From positions 883,956-947,955 of the forward strand of contig BDSI01000034.1 of the NCBI GenBank assembly GCA_003117195.1: 64,000 nt of DNA, written 5' to 3'. Below, piece after piece: positions 20,151 to 32,200 of the stretch. A program made the translations under genes and the position numbers. The notes under the pieces were generated by a model, which saw only the letters and a list, made by a program, of their open reading frames with translations, had not been told where the DNA came from and did not search any database. This DNA is from Eudorina sp. 2006-703-Eu-15. Taxonomy: Eukaryota; Chlorophyta; Chlorophyceae; Chlamydomonadales; Volvocaceae. Position 1 is the stretch's first letter. Each line of letters starts with the position of its first letter.

Positions 20151-21196
20151 ACTTGGTTTACAACACCATGGCCTCCTAATGTCCTGTGCACGCTCCAACT
20201 CCCTCCATTCCCGCCGCCTCCCCTCCTGACGCAGGCGGAGCCTGTTTGCCCTGGTGGAGGTCAAGAGCTGCGGAGGCTTCGCGGATTGAGACATGGCCGA
20301 CGCTTGCAGGCGGATGCGCTCCGCGTCCGGCTACGTGTTGGGGCCTTGGACAAGTGGGGGCGCGTCTGAGCTTGCAGGTACGGGTCGGGCCGGAACGTGT
20401 GAATCGGAAGGCGCCTTGATGGGGCGAGGCGTGAAACGCGTGATGGACGGATCCACGGGGGGGGAAGATCCTCACCGTATCGTCGTAGCAGCCGCATGTA
20501 CCCACCATGCTTCAGATCATGCAACAGAGAGGTCATGCAAGATCCACGTCGTTAACACGTACGTAGGGCTTCGGCCTAGCTTTGCTTGTCGGCCTGATGC
20601 ATGACCTCCTGCGGGGCTTGTGTCCAGTCCACCTCTCGATCCCGTCGCAACCCCGTGCACGTTTGATGTCTGCTGACTACTTCTCTCCGTTCGTACCCTC
20701 CGCGCAGGTCAAGTCCTGCCCTGCTGGGATCTTGGTCGGCGGCGCCCTCAGCGATTGAGTTCCGATGCATGTGGCATGCATGATCTCGCGGACTTCCACA
20801 GCAATGCTGGGACCCGGTGGGAGTTTACCTGTCCCATGCTTTTATCGGTTGAGGGCTGTCTGCGCTGGGCCTGTGCGTTTGGGATTTCGGGAGAGGCACG
20901 GTAGTGCATCGGAGGACATGATTGCCAGCAGCAGGGGTAGATAGGTTCAAGGATTTGCGTGGACACTTTTGAGAGGGTTTCCATTGGCAGGGGTGAAGCG
21001 TGCTTGGCTCAACATGGCCGTGATAGGCTTTGAGAGTTACACCAGGGGAGCGAGTGGAAATGCGCGCACATGGTTGGTCATGGAGAGGCGGAAACAGGGG
21101 CGGGGGCGGGGGGCACTGTCAGAGGGGGACAGCGGCCCTCCCGAACGCCCGGCTCCTTCCCGGGGCTGGGTGGTTTGGGGATTTACGCACGCGCCC

Positions 21197-21601
21197 TCAC
21201 TCGCTCGCCGGGTCGTGACGACCACCTCCTGGCCAGCGTTCAGACCAGGGCCTCAGGGTCGTTGACTTGCGGAATGCCGGGACTTCGAGTCGTGGCAGAA
21301 CCGAACAGAAGACATGCATGTCAGTCCAGCCAAAGGAGTGAGGGCATTTTTGGTGCCCGCGCGGGATGTGCCTCATCGTCGGTGTCGTTCCCATCCTTCT
21401 ACCCACGCGGTTGTCGGGCACTAGCCCCACGAAGGCAATGCACAGCTGGGGACAGCGAACTCGTGCCGCGCAGAACACCTGCGTTTCATCCGCCCCCACA
21501 GCACGTAGGTAGTGAGGCATCACGCGCGGGAAGTGAGCCATCTCCGCCTTTACCATGGGACGGCGCCGCGTTGTCCCGCGGACCAGATCCCTCCACTTCA
21601 T
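21197..21601 (-). other. Minus-strand ORF of doubtful status
   Basis: A 134-codon frame, with an internal Met at about 21553 followed by AEMAHFPRVMPHYLRAVG. Its Cys, His and Met content is unusual for a chance frame in this GC-rich DNA. No family was recognised and no flanking exons were found. It could be part of a decayed transposon or a chance frame. Confidence 0.2.
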
Positions 21602-21700
21602 TTTATTACCCTACCCGTCCATCCTGTACACACACACACACACACCTCCTGCCATAATTCTGGTCTCGGTCTCAGTCGTCGGTTGCATTGCTGGACACGG

Positions 21701-21740
21701 TTCTGCTTATTCGCGGCTCAGCTTTTCTCCTTGCTAACAC
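21701..21740 (+). repeat. 40-base exact repeat, partner of 13032-13071
   Basis: Identical over 40 bases to the copy in the DNA-PKcs intron. It is followed here by CCCTCCTGCC rather than CA repeats, so the shared segment probably marks an element boundary. Confidence 0.8.
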
Positions 21741-22178
21741 CCCTCCTGCCACCCGTGCGATCCGCCCCGCCGTCCTGGAGCACGTGGGCGACTCAGGCTG
21801 CGTGATGACGACGACGGTGGGGACCTGGGTTCGCAAGCTCTACGCGGACGGGCGGGTCGGAGGGGAGTACAACAGCAGACAGACGTCACCTGTGGCTGCA
21901 GCGGTGTCCTCGAGCCACGGAAGCCACGCGCGCAGATGGCGCCTGCTTTACGTTTTCTGTTGAGCGCATGCAGCAGTTCAACCGGACCAGCAGCATCACA
22001 TGACCTTCAGCAGAGATAGCCGCAGCACGAGCCCCGGTCCCTCTCAGCACCCGGAGGAGCAAGGAGCGCTGCATGCCGCCGCCGCCCACCTCCGCCTCCT
22101 CCTCTTCCTGTTGGCGCGGCCCATGCCCCGACCATGCAGCCGCCTCGTTGCGCGCTCGTCAACAGAACATCGAAGACG

Positions 22179-22183
22179 TTACA
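22179..22183 (-). terminator. TGTAA polyadenylation signal of the LRRC34-like gene
   Basis: TGTAA on the minus strand, about 285 bases after the TGA at 22468. TGTAA is the usual polyadenylation signal of chlamydomonadalean algae; the distance is typical. Assignment is by position only. Confidence 0.5.
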
Positions 22184-22467
22184 CCTGTCTCTTAAAGCCG
22201 ATCGATCGCCACCACCCAGGACCGGTATCAAACTGCACAACACCCTGCAGCTGGCCTGGCCGCGTCTATCAAAACCCGCCCCAACATGTCCATCTCCAGG
22301 GAGGAAGAAAAACCAAGCGCACGCCGATAGGGGCATCGGACCGCGTCGGATGTCGGGGCCCGCCTGCCCGCCACCGCCCCACTGGTAGGCCGCCGCGCCG
22401 CTCCAGCCGCGGCAGCCAACCCGAGGGCGGAGGGGGAAAGCTAGGGCCGCTGCAGGCCGCATCCCCC

Positions 22468-25400
22468 TCATGCGGCCTCCTGCAGCGCCAGCATCACCTC
22501 CCCGTCCACCGTGTAGGGCCGCACGTCGGTCCGCAGGCGGCGCAGGGCGGGGTGCTGCAGTGCGTCCGCGATGGCGCGGCAGGAGCCCGGGCCGAAGTTG
22601 TTTCCCCACAGCGTGAAGAGCTGTTCGGGAGGGCGGGGTTCGGGAGGGTGGGTTCGGGTGGGTGGGGGCCGGAGGGTGGGGTTCGGTAGGTTGGGGTTCG
22701 GGAGGTTGGGGTTCGGGAGGTTGGGGGCCAGAGGGTGGGGTTCGGGAGGTTGGGGGTCGGGAGGGCGTCAGGGGGCAGCCGGCATGGATCGAGTGCCGAG
22801 TGAGAGAAGAGCGGCTGTCCGTGCAGCCCCTGCCGGTGGGCCGTGGCTCGGTCAGGTCGGGTCACCGATGCCTGCGCGCTGATCGTGTGGGAGGCCGGTG
22901 GAGGAACTCGCACACGGTGTGGCGCCCCTCGAGTCGATGTGGAGCCGCGGCATAGCCGGCCCCCAACACTTCCATGCGCCGCACATCAAGGTGCAGGGAA
23001 CTCCTCCAGGGGTGGGACACGTCGAGTGCGGAGGTGTGGTACGTGGTACGGTCAGACTCGCCCCGAAACCTTGCCCGAGCAATCAATCTAGACGACCCAC
23101 CTCAAGCGTGTGGACCATGTGCAGCACCCCCGCCAGCGCCATAAGGCCCACATCGCCGATGCCGTTGGACCTCACGTCCAGATCCCGTAGGTCCGAGCAG
23201 TAGGCCAGGCAGCGGGAGAGGCTGACGGCGCCGTCGTTGCCCAGGTTGTTGGAGGCCAGGTTGAGGCGCTGGAGCCGGGGGCAGAGCTGCAGAAGCCGCT
23301 CCAGGCTGGGACCTGGGGGGGTGGGGACATGCAGGCCAACGGGACCGAGATGGTTACATGGCAAAAACAGACCGAGATGGTGTGTACGTCCAGCACCCTG
23401 CAGCAACGCGAAGTGGAGAGCTGCGGTTCGCCAACCTGCTTGGCCGGTCGTTTGGTCAGCATCTCGGCTGCTTGGCAAGTGCAGTTTGCTGGATGGGGAG
23501 GGATGCCTTTCCTCGTGCCGTCCACCCTAGGGTTCTCATTTGTCAACAGTCGGGTTGTGGGCGATCATGAGCTATGTCTGGAGAAGAGGGTAAACGAAAG
23601 GGTATGGTGCAGGTGATTTGCCAGCAGCCAAACACTCACCCACCCACGCTTCCATGCCCCCCCCACCCCACCCACGCCCCCACTCCCACCCACCCGCGAA
23701 CGGTGACAGGCGGTTCCCCCGCAGCGACAGCGACGTCCAGGGCGCCTTGCTGCGCGCAAAGCCGTACGTGACGAGCTGCTCGAGCTGCGGGTCGGTCATT
23801 CGGTGCTTGGCGAGGGAGAGGTCGGTGAGGGCGGTGGTGCAGGCCAGCATGCGGACCAGGTGCTGGTAGGTGCTGTCCTGGGGACCCTGCAGCGTGTGGG
23901 CAGATAGGGGGGGGAGGAGGAAGACACAGATGCCGGGCGTGCTTGTGAGCCGCTAAGCGGTAGCGGAGGACGAGGGGGGTGGCAGCTGCGGCGGGGCGAT
24001 GGGTCAAGAGTGTGTTGAGAGGGGAGGGTGCCCCAAGGTGCCGGCGGACAGTGTGCATGAGGTGTGGGTGTGGGTGTGGGTGTGGGTGTGGGTGTGGGTG
24101 TGGGTGTGGGTGTGGGTGTGGGTGTGGGTGTGGGTGTGGGTGTGGGTGTGGGTGTGGGTGTGGGTGTGCACCCATGGCGTCCGATATGGACATGGTGACG
24201 AGACGTGGCGCTAGGGAGCTGTTGCGACAGAAGGGCCAACAAAGAGACGCGCGTGTGGAGGAACTGATTGCCGTGAGGCGCGGCTTGCGGCAGGGGGTTC
24301 GTAGATTAGGCGGTGTGAGTCCGACGTGGGGCCGCGGATCTGCCGCTCGCGCCATCCGGCGTTGAGAACACTTACTGTACATGTTGCGACCTGATTGCGG
24401 TCAGACCCTCCTTGCAATCGGAATGGTTACCCATCGTATCTTGAATGGATACCAATCGGCTGTTCAAACGCGCGAGGCACTAAGCAACTGACAAGGGGTC
24501 GGAATTCAACAAGTGTGGCGTATCGAACGGGTCGCGTCGGTCGGCCTGTCCTATCAAGGAAGGTCCACCAAAGTCCCGCAGGGTTACGATCAATAGCTAC
24601 CGACCGTACATAATTCGGCGTGACTATCGAGGAAACTGTGCTAGACCTCCTGATACAGTGGTTACCCCCCCCCCCACACACACACACACACAAAAACCTC
24701 GTGCCATTACATGGTACCAGAGTGCTCGCAGTAGTGGGTGCTTCGGGACTCACCACAACAAACTCTTCGCCCCCCCCCAATTACACACCCCTCGCCCACA
24801 TGTCGGGCACTTAACGGGGCGGGGATTATGTACACAACTTGCGCATGAGGGCCAACGTCGGGCACCACCGCGCCCATGGCGTAACACGCACTCCTGCCCT
24901 CCCCACCGATCACCCCGCCCCCCCCTCCGCCCACAGCCCCAACCTCAGGCTGCCCTCACCTGCACCTGCGAATCCTCCAGGTCCAAGATCTGCGAGTGGG
25001 GAAGGGCGCGGCAGCCAGTGTCATGCAGGCCGCACCGACAGCGAGGTGTCATGCAGGCCGCACCGACAGCGAGGTGTCATGCAGGCCGCACCGACAGTGA
25101 GGTCTGCGGCCTGCCCAGCCGCCGGCTCACGCCACACGACCGGCTCTGAGCCGCCAGCTGACGACGCCATACCCCCACTCCGCACCGCCTCATTCGCCAG
25201 CTGACGACGCCATACCCCACTCCGCACCGCCTGTCCACGCCACCCAGGCAGCATCATTCGCCAGCTGACGACGCCATACCCCCACTCCGCACCGCCTGTC
25301 CACGCCACCCAGGCAGCATCATTCGCCAGCTGACGACGCCATACCCCCACTCCGCACCGCCTGTCCACGCCACCCAGGCAGCATCATTCGCCAGCTGACG

Positions 25401-28400
25401 ACGCCATACCCCCACTCCGCACCGCCTGTCCACGCCACCCAGGCAGCATCATTCGCCAGCTGACGACCACTCCGCACCGCCTGTCCACGCCACCCAGGCA
25501 GCATCATTCGCCGGGGACCGGGGACCGCGGCCACCGTGCCGTCCCGCTGTTGCCCCCGGTTCCCAGCACCCTACCCTAACCTCCTACCCTAACGGGCCGC
25601 CAACTGATTCGCACCCGCGGACCCCATACCCGCTCCGCGCGTGTCCCCCTGGCTGCGGGCGGAGACACTACCTGCACGGCTGGGCCCTCGGTGGCCCCAT
25701 CAGCCATCACAGGACTGCCCGTCCCCGTCCCCTGTCCCGGTCCCCCGCCTCCCCCGTCCCGCGGGGGGAAGCGGCAGCACACCTTGAGTGTCTGGTTGCC
25801 GTCCGTGAGCGCGTTGGCAATGCCGATGAGGCCCTGAATGCCGCAGTGCGTGTCCGCCAGGTCCAGCATCGTGAGGGACGTGTTGGACCTGAGCCAGCGA
25901 AGGGGGGTTGGGCACAGTGGCAATGCGAGATTGGTGAATGGCGCAGATCGCCACGACGCAGGGGCACATGGCTGGGCACGCGGCGACGAGGGAGAACAAT
26001 CATAGCTCTCGATGACGGCATGCAACGCATGCCTACGCCTTTCCACACACCCGCGCGGGTCGGGATGTGACCGCACGCGCCGTCAGCAACGGTCGCACGT
26101 CCTGGCCGTGGACTCCGGCTGGCGAGCCACCTGACAAGCCGCGACCCATGGGCCAGTCCGTAGGAACCAGCGGGTATGGCACATACTGGATGCCCCTCCC
26201 CGTGCCCCACAAATCCCGTCCCGTGAAGTGAGACATGCCGTTCGGCGTCTGCGTTCCTCTGTCCCTCACGCTCCATCCCTAGCACCACGTACCACCGGGC
26301 TCCTCTCAAGCATCCCCCACACACATCGGCCACCAGGCGCCACACCGGGCCACCAGCCGGCCTTGGCAGGCAAGAGCCTCGACATCCGCCTCCGGGGCCG
26401 GCGCCCCTCTCGGCAGCCTCCAGCCCTGGCGACCCTTCAGCCCGGGCGACCCTTCAGCCCTGGCGAGCCTTCAGCCCTGGCGAGCCTTCAGCCCTGGCGA
26501 GCCTTCAGCCCTGGCGAGCCTTCAGCCCTGGCGAGCCTTCAGCCCAGGGGACCCTCCAGCCCGGGCGACCCTCCAGCCCTGGCGACCCTTCAGCCCGGGC
26601 GACGACCCACCTGAGCATCTCAGCGACCTCCAGCACGCCCGCATCCCCCAACGGGTTGTTCCGCAGCACCAGCGCCTGCGGGCGCCCGAAGGATCGTCGG
26701 GGAGGGGAACAAGCCGACATGGCGGATGGGACCACGAGGGCGCGATGGTGCCGCGAAGCTCGGATGCGTGCGTGTGTATGGGGGGGCGGAGGTAATTAGG
26801 AATTCGGCAGGCATATTCAAACTGGGGAGGGAGCAGGAAGCCGCGCCGGCGCTCGGATACCCGGCCCAGAGGACGTGTCAAGGCAATCCAGATCAGATCA
26901 GATCAGATTAGATCAGATGCGATGAGATCAGGTCGGGCGCCTCCACCCAGGTCGCCCGTCACCACCGCCCGCCCGCATGTACCTCACGGTCCCCAGCGGG
27001 TGACATCTCGCTGCCACGGCGGCGGCCGCCTCCACGCGGGACAGACCCGCTCGCAGCCCCGCTCCGCAGGTCACCGCCCGTGCGGCCGCCGGACCCAGGT
27101 CGCTCGCTGCCCACACCCGCCACCCGCCCGTGACCGTCCTGTTCCTATTGCTGCCTGCGCTGCGCGAGTGCTCCGACCCATCCCGACCCGTCTCCATGGT
27201 GCCGTGCCGTGCCGTGCAGACCGCTGGTCCCCGGAGGTCATTTGTCCTGCTCACAACAACAAACCGGCACCGGATCTGCCACGTCAACCACTCCCAACGG
27301 ATCCCGATATTGGACGCAAAGCGGGCTTCCCATCGGGCAGCACCAATGGCGCCTCCGCCCCCTCCGCCGCCCCCTCCGCCGCGACCTCCTCCGGCCCCTC
27401 CGCCGCCCCCTCCGCCGCCACCTCCTCCGCCCCCTCCGCCGCCACCTCCTCCGCCCCCTCCACTGCCGCCTCTGTCGGTTCTCCTCCCGGGGCTGCGACC
27501 CGCCCGCACCTGCAACCCCGCCTCCGGCCGCGCCAGCACCTTGGCCAGTGCGGCGGCGCCCTCTCCCGTCACCTCGTTCCCGGTCAGATCCAGCATGCGG
27601 AGCCGGCTGTTGACCTGCCCGCGAGGAGAGTGGAGGGGTGGCGGGACGGCGCGAGGGAGGGAGGGAGGGCAGGAGGCGGAGACAGCGGTGACGGCAGGGC
27701 AGCCCATGCGAAACAGCCGGCGGAGGATACGGCTTTGAGCGCCCAACAATGAGCCGGGCGCGGATACGGGGTACGGCAGCGCAACCGAAAATATGCGGTG
27801 CGGCTCTGCCAGGCAACTTGGCTGTTTATGGATGGCCGAAGTTTAGCAACGTCGGCCTCAAGGAATTTCGACGAGGACCGAGAGCGCAGGGTTCCATGGA
27901 ATGGCAAGAGGCTGCGATTTGGTGCGTGAAAGCAGGACATAGAAGAACGAAGTGGCATTACGGAGCTGCTGGCCGACGTGTCGATGCCCAGAGCTGTGGG
28001 CGTGCGGGGCAGATCTCGGAACTGAGGAGGTTGTCGCGCCGCAACGGTCGCGGGTGCTATTTGGGTTGCATTGCCCTGGCAGCACTGATGCTCCCTCCCA
28101 TGAAAACACACGGAATCCGGCATCTTGCCTGTATGAGCCGCGAGATGGCCTGTACGGCCATGTCGTTCAGGAAATTGTACGACAACCGCATGACGCTGAG
28201 CCCGTTGTACTCTGAGAGCGTCTCGCACAGCGCAAAGACCTGGAGGGCGGGAGGAGAGGGCACGGGTTTGGGGCTTAAGAGCTTTCATCTAGGCGACGTA
28301 TGGGATGCAGGGTATGCGCACACTCGAAAACTGGCAGGACACGCGGTAACAGACCGTTATGTGTGAAGGCGCCCAGCTGAACCTGTCAGCTGGTTGTGTG

Positions 28401-28836
28401 TGTGTACGAGCCAGGGATGACGTCGGATACGGGCTACCAGCCGGTCGGGGATGGTGTGTGCACCGGGTAGGGTCGAGACCGTACTGCTGGGCCCCAAGGA
28501 TGTTGCGAGTCACTTGTTGTGGTCTCAACCCCCAAACCAACGGAGCCGAACCCGAACCGGAAGTACCTGCATCGGTTTGACGCGATTGTTGAAAAGGGCT
28601 TTATGTTTTCCATCGAGCGCGATGACGTCCAAGGGACGCCTGCACATGTGACGCCCCAACGCTGTCGGATATGAGCTAGGTCAAGAGTTCAGGAGTGATG
28701 ATGTGGCGGCGCAAGGGTTTGTCCCTTTGCCCCCGCATGGGACTCACCCGGCGTCAAGGGCCTCTAAGACAAGCGAAATTGGCTCGCATGCAAAGTCGCT
28801 ACACTTTTGAATGTAAAGCTCTTTCAAGTCTCCCAT
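22468..28836 (-). CDS. LRRC34: LRRC34-like leucine-rich-repeat protein
   Basis: Exons: 28748-28836, 28567-28639, 28129-28239, 27510-27614, 26611-26675, 25783-25888, 24960-24989, 23694-23886, 23101-23312 and 22468-22620, together about 378 residues. ATG at 28836 follows an in-frame TAG. The exons encode ribonuclease-inhibitor-type LRRs such as LRMLDLTGNEVTGEGAAALA and LQRLNLASNNLGNDGAVSLS. The order matches vertebrate LRRC34, including SLTMLDLADTHCGIQ and the diagnostic end LWGNNFGPGSC...TDVRPYTVDGEV. Phases agree through 23101. One LRR exon expected between 22620 and 23101 was not resolved; a frame containing LGAGYAAAPHRLEGRHTVCE near 22890-22985 is a candidate but its phase does not fit. The donor of exon 3 appears to be GC. 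The biochemical role of LRRC34 is poorly known. Confidence 0.87.
22629..22771. repeat. GGGAGGTTGGGGTTC minisatellite
   Basis: About nine imperfect copies of a 14-16-base G/T-rich unit in the last intron of the LRRC34-like gene, just upstream of the final exon. Confidence 0.85.
24062..24168. repeat. (GTGTGG)n hexamer array
   Basis: About 18 uninterrupted hexamers in an LRRC34-like intron. It differs from the expected algal telomere unit and is best called a simple repeat. Confidence 0.92.
25021..25105. repeat. 28-base tandem repeat, three copies
   Basis: Three near-identical copies beginning TCATGCAGGCCGCACCGACA just upstream of LRRC34-like exon 7. Confidence 0.9.
25153..25512. repeat. 65-base minisatellite, about six copies
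   Basis: The unit starts GCCAGCTGACGACGCCATAC and ends CAGGCAGCATCATTC. Four copies are nearly full length and identical apart from a C-run difference; the first and last are shortened. It lies in an LRRC34-like intron. The minus-strand frame through it is a repeat artefact. Confidence 0.93.
26421..26606. repeat. 17-base minisatellite AGCCCTGGCGAGCCTTC
   Basis: About eleven copies with small changes (CCCGGGCGACC variants), ending a few bases from the donor of LRRC34-like exon 5. Confidence 0.92.
26888..26930. repeat. (GATCA)n microsatellite
   Basis: Eight imperfect GATCA pentamers in an LRRC34-like intron. Confidence 0.85.
27352..27470. repeat. CCTCCGCC tandem repeat
   Basis: Imperfect CCTCCGCCGCC and CCTCCGCCCC units in the LRRC34-like intron after exon 4. 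Poly-Pro and poly-Gly frames across it are not coding. Confidence 0.85.
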
Positions 28837-29298
28837 GATGTTCACGTTATTATCCTAGTGCATATCACTGATTTCCCTGCCTTTGAGGGACGCGCAACTA
28901 CACTCAGCCTTGGGATGGAAGTGAATGCCAATGCGTCACGTCATGTTTGGAACAATGAGAAATATACTACGTTTATCTGTATTTTATGGCAAGCTTGTCG
29001 GACCGTAAGGCAATTCATCTTGGCGCCGTCGTGTTTTGCCCGCCCACGATGAATGCCAAATTTGCCATCGGGTCTCTTACAAGCAGACTTTAAACCAAAG
29101 TTTTATTTACAACTTATGCCGTCCTTTTAACTTTGGAAGGTTCTTTGGTGAGGTGCCATCGTCCGCTGCACTGGACGGACCTGACATGTACCGGGTTTCT
29201 CGGCTATTAGGATGATTTTGGGAGGCTAATCAAGGCAGAGAGGCTCGCCGGAAGGCAAAGCGTGAACCGGGGCACCAGCGCTGAGATGAACCAGGCAG
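28837..29298. promoter_or_regulatory. Divergent promoter region between LRRC34-like and SPEN-type genes
   Basis: Only 462 bases separate the start codons of two genes pointing away from each other, so both promoters and 5' UTRs must lie here or overlap. G+C is lower than in the flanking genes. No TATA box or known motif could be placed with confidence. Confidence 0.6.
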
Positions 29299-32200
29299 AT
29301 GTCTGGTGATTCAGCCTTGGAGCACTCGCCAACGAATGGCTTGAAGAGGCGTCGTATAAATGCAGGGGATGGCTGCGCGCCGGCGGCCAAGAAGTCCTTC
29401 ACGGATGCGGAAATTGCTGCCGAAGTTGCTCACGCGCTTAACATCAGGGAACAACGACGAGCGGAGGTCCGTTCTATCTACCTCAACTACGGAACCCTCC
29501 TAAAGGGTGGCGAAAGCGGCAATGAGTCCCTGGCCTTCCAGGGTGTGCTGGACTGCGCGAACGGTGAGGGGGAAATATGCACGCCGCCGCGCGTCAGCGC
29601 GTCCTGCCTGATCCTCGCCGGTCCCGGCTGCAAATGCTGTAACTCCTGGCATTATCCTCGGGTTCTAAACATCGCGGCACAGCCACCAAACGTGCGCGTC
29701 AATCCATCCAGGAGTATATCCCCCTCCCGCCCCCCCCCTTGCTCCACACCTTGTGGCATCCAGGCAGCCTCGGCGCACGGCGGCTCGCAGCCCGGTTGGT
29801 CCCAAGGTTCCTCCCCCGCTTTCCATCGCACGTGGAGCAAGCCTTCCGGCTTTTGACCTCATTGTACGGTCATGGCCAGTCACATCATGGCCACAGGGAC
29901 TGCCCCAACGGCAAGGACCCGGCGACGGCGACCGTTCCCTTCACGAGCGAACCCGGGCTCAGAACCGGCGGTTACGGTGGAGCGGGCGAGGACGGCGCAG
30001 GCATCGGAGCTGCTCATGCTCCCGAACGTTCAGCCGCCGACGACTCCATCGACCACCTGGAGGCGGCCATGCGGCGTGATGCGCTGCTGGGCTTGGGCAA
30101 CGTGCTGGAGGCGGCCGTACGACAGGCCGAGCGCAGCGTCCCAGTCGTGATGGAGCTGGCCCTCTTCCTCATGAGGTGGGGATGTGAGGCAGTCGGTCGT
30201 GCGGCAGTCTGCTGGGTATGTGGGCTGCGTGTTGCAGGGTTGCAGGCTTCAGTGGAGTGGCCTTTGGGAGGGCCGTCGGTGGCCGTAGGCTAGGTCCGAC
30301 AAGACAGCGCGGGTGCGGGAGTATGTGCGTCCCGCACTTGGCCGGCTGGATGTCTCTGGCCTGGCCACTTTGCCCGGTCACCCTCGTACCCTGACCCTCG
30401 AATGCGGCTGACGCGAGCACGGGGCCGCCGCCCACGTGTGTGCTTTTTTGCGTGGCGGTCACAGGCACTTGAGGCGGTTGCATGCCGGCGGCGGTGCGAC
30501 GGCCGGCGGCATTGATTCGGATAGGAAGGCGGCGACGGGCGCGTCGAAGCTGAGCGATGCTGCGCTACCGCCTAAAGCCCAGACACAATCACCGGCGGTG
30601 TCTCCATCGCAGCTGCAGCCGCAGCCGCAGGCGGATCAGCAGGCGCAGGCGTCGCAGCCACCGTCGCAACTACAGCCATCATCGTCTCAACAACCACAGC
30701 CATCGTCTCAACAACCACAGTCACCGCCACAACCACAGCCACCCTCACAGCCGCAATCACAATCGCTTTCGCAGCCGCCACCGCCACCACAGCCATCGTC
30801 AATGCCTCAGTCAGAGGCGCCAAATGTCTTTCGAGGGCACGGACTGAAGCATCGTTACCGCCGCACGGCCGACGCGGCCGCGGCAAACGCGGAAGCCAAC
30901 GGCGGTGCAAGGGCACGTAGTGCGAGCCGCGGCCCGACCGACGAGGACGGTGCGCCTGGCAACGGCGGCCGGCTCCCGCAGCCCTCGGCATCACCGCCCG
31001 CGTCGTCCGTGCCCGTACAACCAGGGACAAGCGCCGAGGGCGCTGACGGGCCCTCGAAGCTTGCCGGTAGTGGAAACGGGTCTGGATCTGGGGACGGTAA
31101 ATGCAGCGCAGGTGGTGGTGAGGGCGGGGAAGGCGCTCGCGCGGGCCGGCCGGCGGGGCCGGAGGGGGCCGACGCGGCGGAGCCGGACTCCGAAGCAGCG
31201 ATCGTCCAGAGCCTGCTGGGACGCGCGTTCTGTCTCTTCCCCCGGGTCGTCCTGGCGGCGTGCTTCCAGCCCTATCGCCTGCCGCCGACCCAGCGGACAC
31301 CCGATGACTGTGAGGCGTGTGAGCTGCTGCTGGAGCTGCTGCTGCGACCAGCGCCGGCCGGCGCAGGGACGGAGTCTGTGGTGGCGACGGCGGGCTCGGC
31401 GACAGGGCCGGGGGAGAGCGGCGGCGCAGAGGGCGCGTGCGCGGGAAGCAGCGGAGCGGGTCCGGCTGGAGAGAGTCTAGGTCGAGGAGGGACGGTGAGG
31501 CCTGCCTGCCGCTGCGGCCGGCGGCTTAGGGCTCTCGGGAGGCCGCCGCTGCTTCGCTCCCCTCCGACACACGAGCGCATCAACGAGTGTATCATCTGCA
31601 CACACCGCGCGCACCGCGGATAATTGCTCCATGACACTCCGCGACACTCCGCGGGTGAAGTGGGCGCGGGCACACGGCCCCAGTCGCTATCTTGGATGCA
31701 TGCGCCCGCTTCGAGTACATGCCTTGCGTGGAGCCATGAATCGGCCTGGCAGGCGAGCGCCGCGGTGGTTGCCGCACGGGACGTGACCTGGGCAGCTGCC
31801 ATGTGTTGTTTTTCCCCAGTCACTTCTCTTGGCTCTAAAGTAGGTCAGCTTGCGGGCCATGTGAACCACACCCCAAGAGTCCGTCTTTGCCCTGCGGAAC
31901 CGTTGCGCAGGCGGGTGAGGCGGGCGGCAGCACGGCGGCGGCGGGGGATGCGGTGATGTCGGAGGCCGGCCAGGACTCCACCGCCGACGGCTGCTCGCTC
32001 CCGGAGGGCAGCTCCCTGGCGGCACGCGTGCTCACCCAGTTGCCCGAGACGCAGAGCTGGCTGCGGCAACTGGCGACGGCCATGGCGAAAGGTATGGGCA
32101 TGAACGGCCGGGAGGGAGTAGCAGCCGCGGCCCCGCCCCCCACGGGCTAATCGGTGTGCCTGGGAGCATGCGGTGAAACTGTCTGTCGGGGGGGCCATCA

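Larger units (their letters stand above)
16978..22467. other. Repeat-rich intergenic region
   Basis: About 5.5 kb without a gene model I can defend. It contains an R1 repeat copy (17261-17310), a coding-like stretch (17344-17875), the second copy of the 2990 repeat (17960-18090), CCGCCTCCAGC-type repeats (19985-20150), a minus-strand ORF (21197-21601) and an exact 40-base repeat (21701-21740). The right end should include the 3' UTR of the LRRC34-like gene. The mix suggests decayed mobile elements. Confidence 0.5.

Noticed and set aside
24062..24168. Interstitial telomere repeat
   Set aside because: The unit GTGTGG is not the chlamydomonadalean telomere unit.
23979..24365. ORF with long Cys-Gly or Trp-Val dipeptides
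   Set aside because: It is a translation of the hexamer array.
25153..25512. Possible CRISPR array
   Set aside because: The 65-base units are directly adjacent with no unique spacers, and the host is a eukaryote.
25021..25534. Minus-strand ORFs with repeated Trp-rich segments
   Set aside because: They are translations of the 28- and 65-base minisatellites.
30572..31300. 242-codon minus-strand ORF opposite SPEN exon 3
   Set aside because: Antisense shadow of a repeat-rich coding exon; splice phases support the plus strand.
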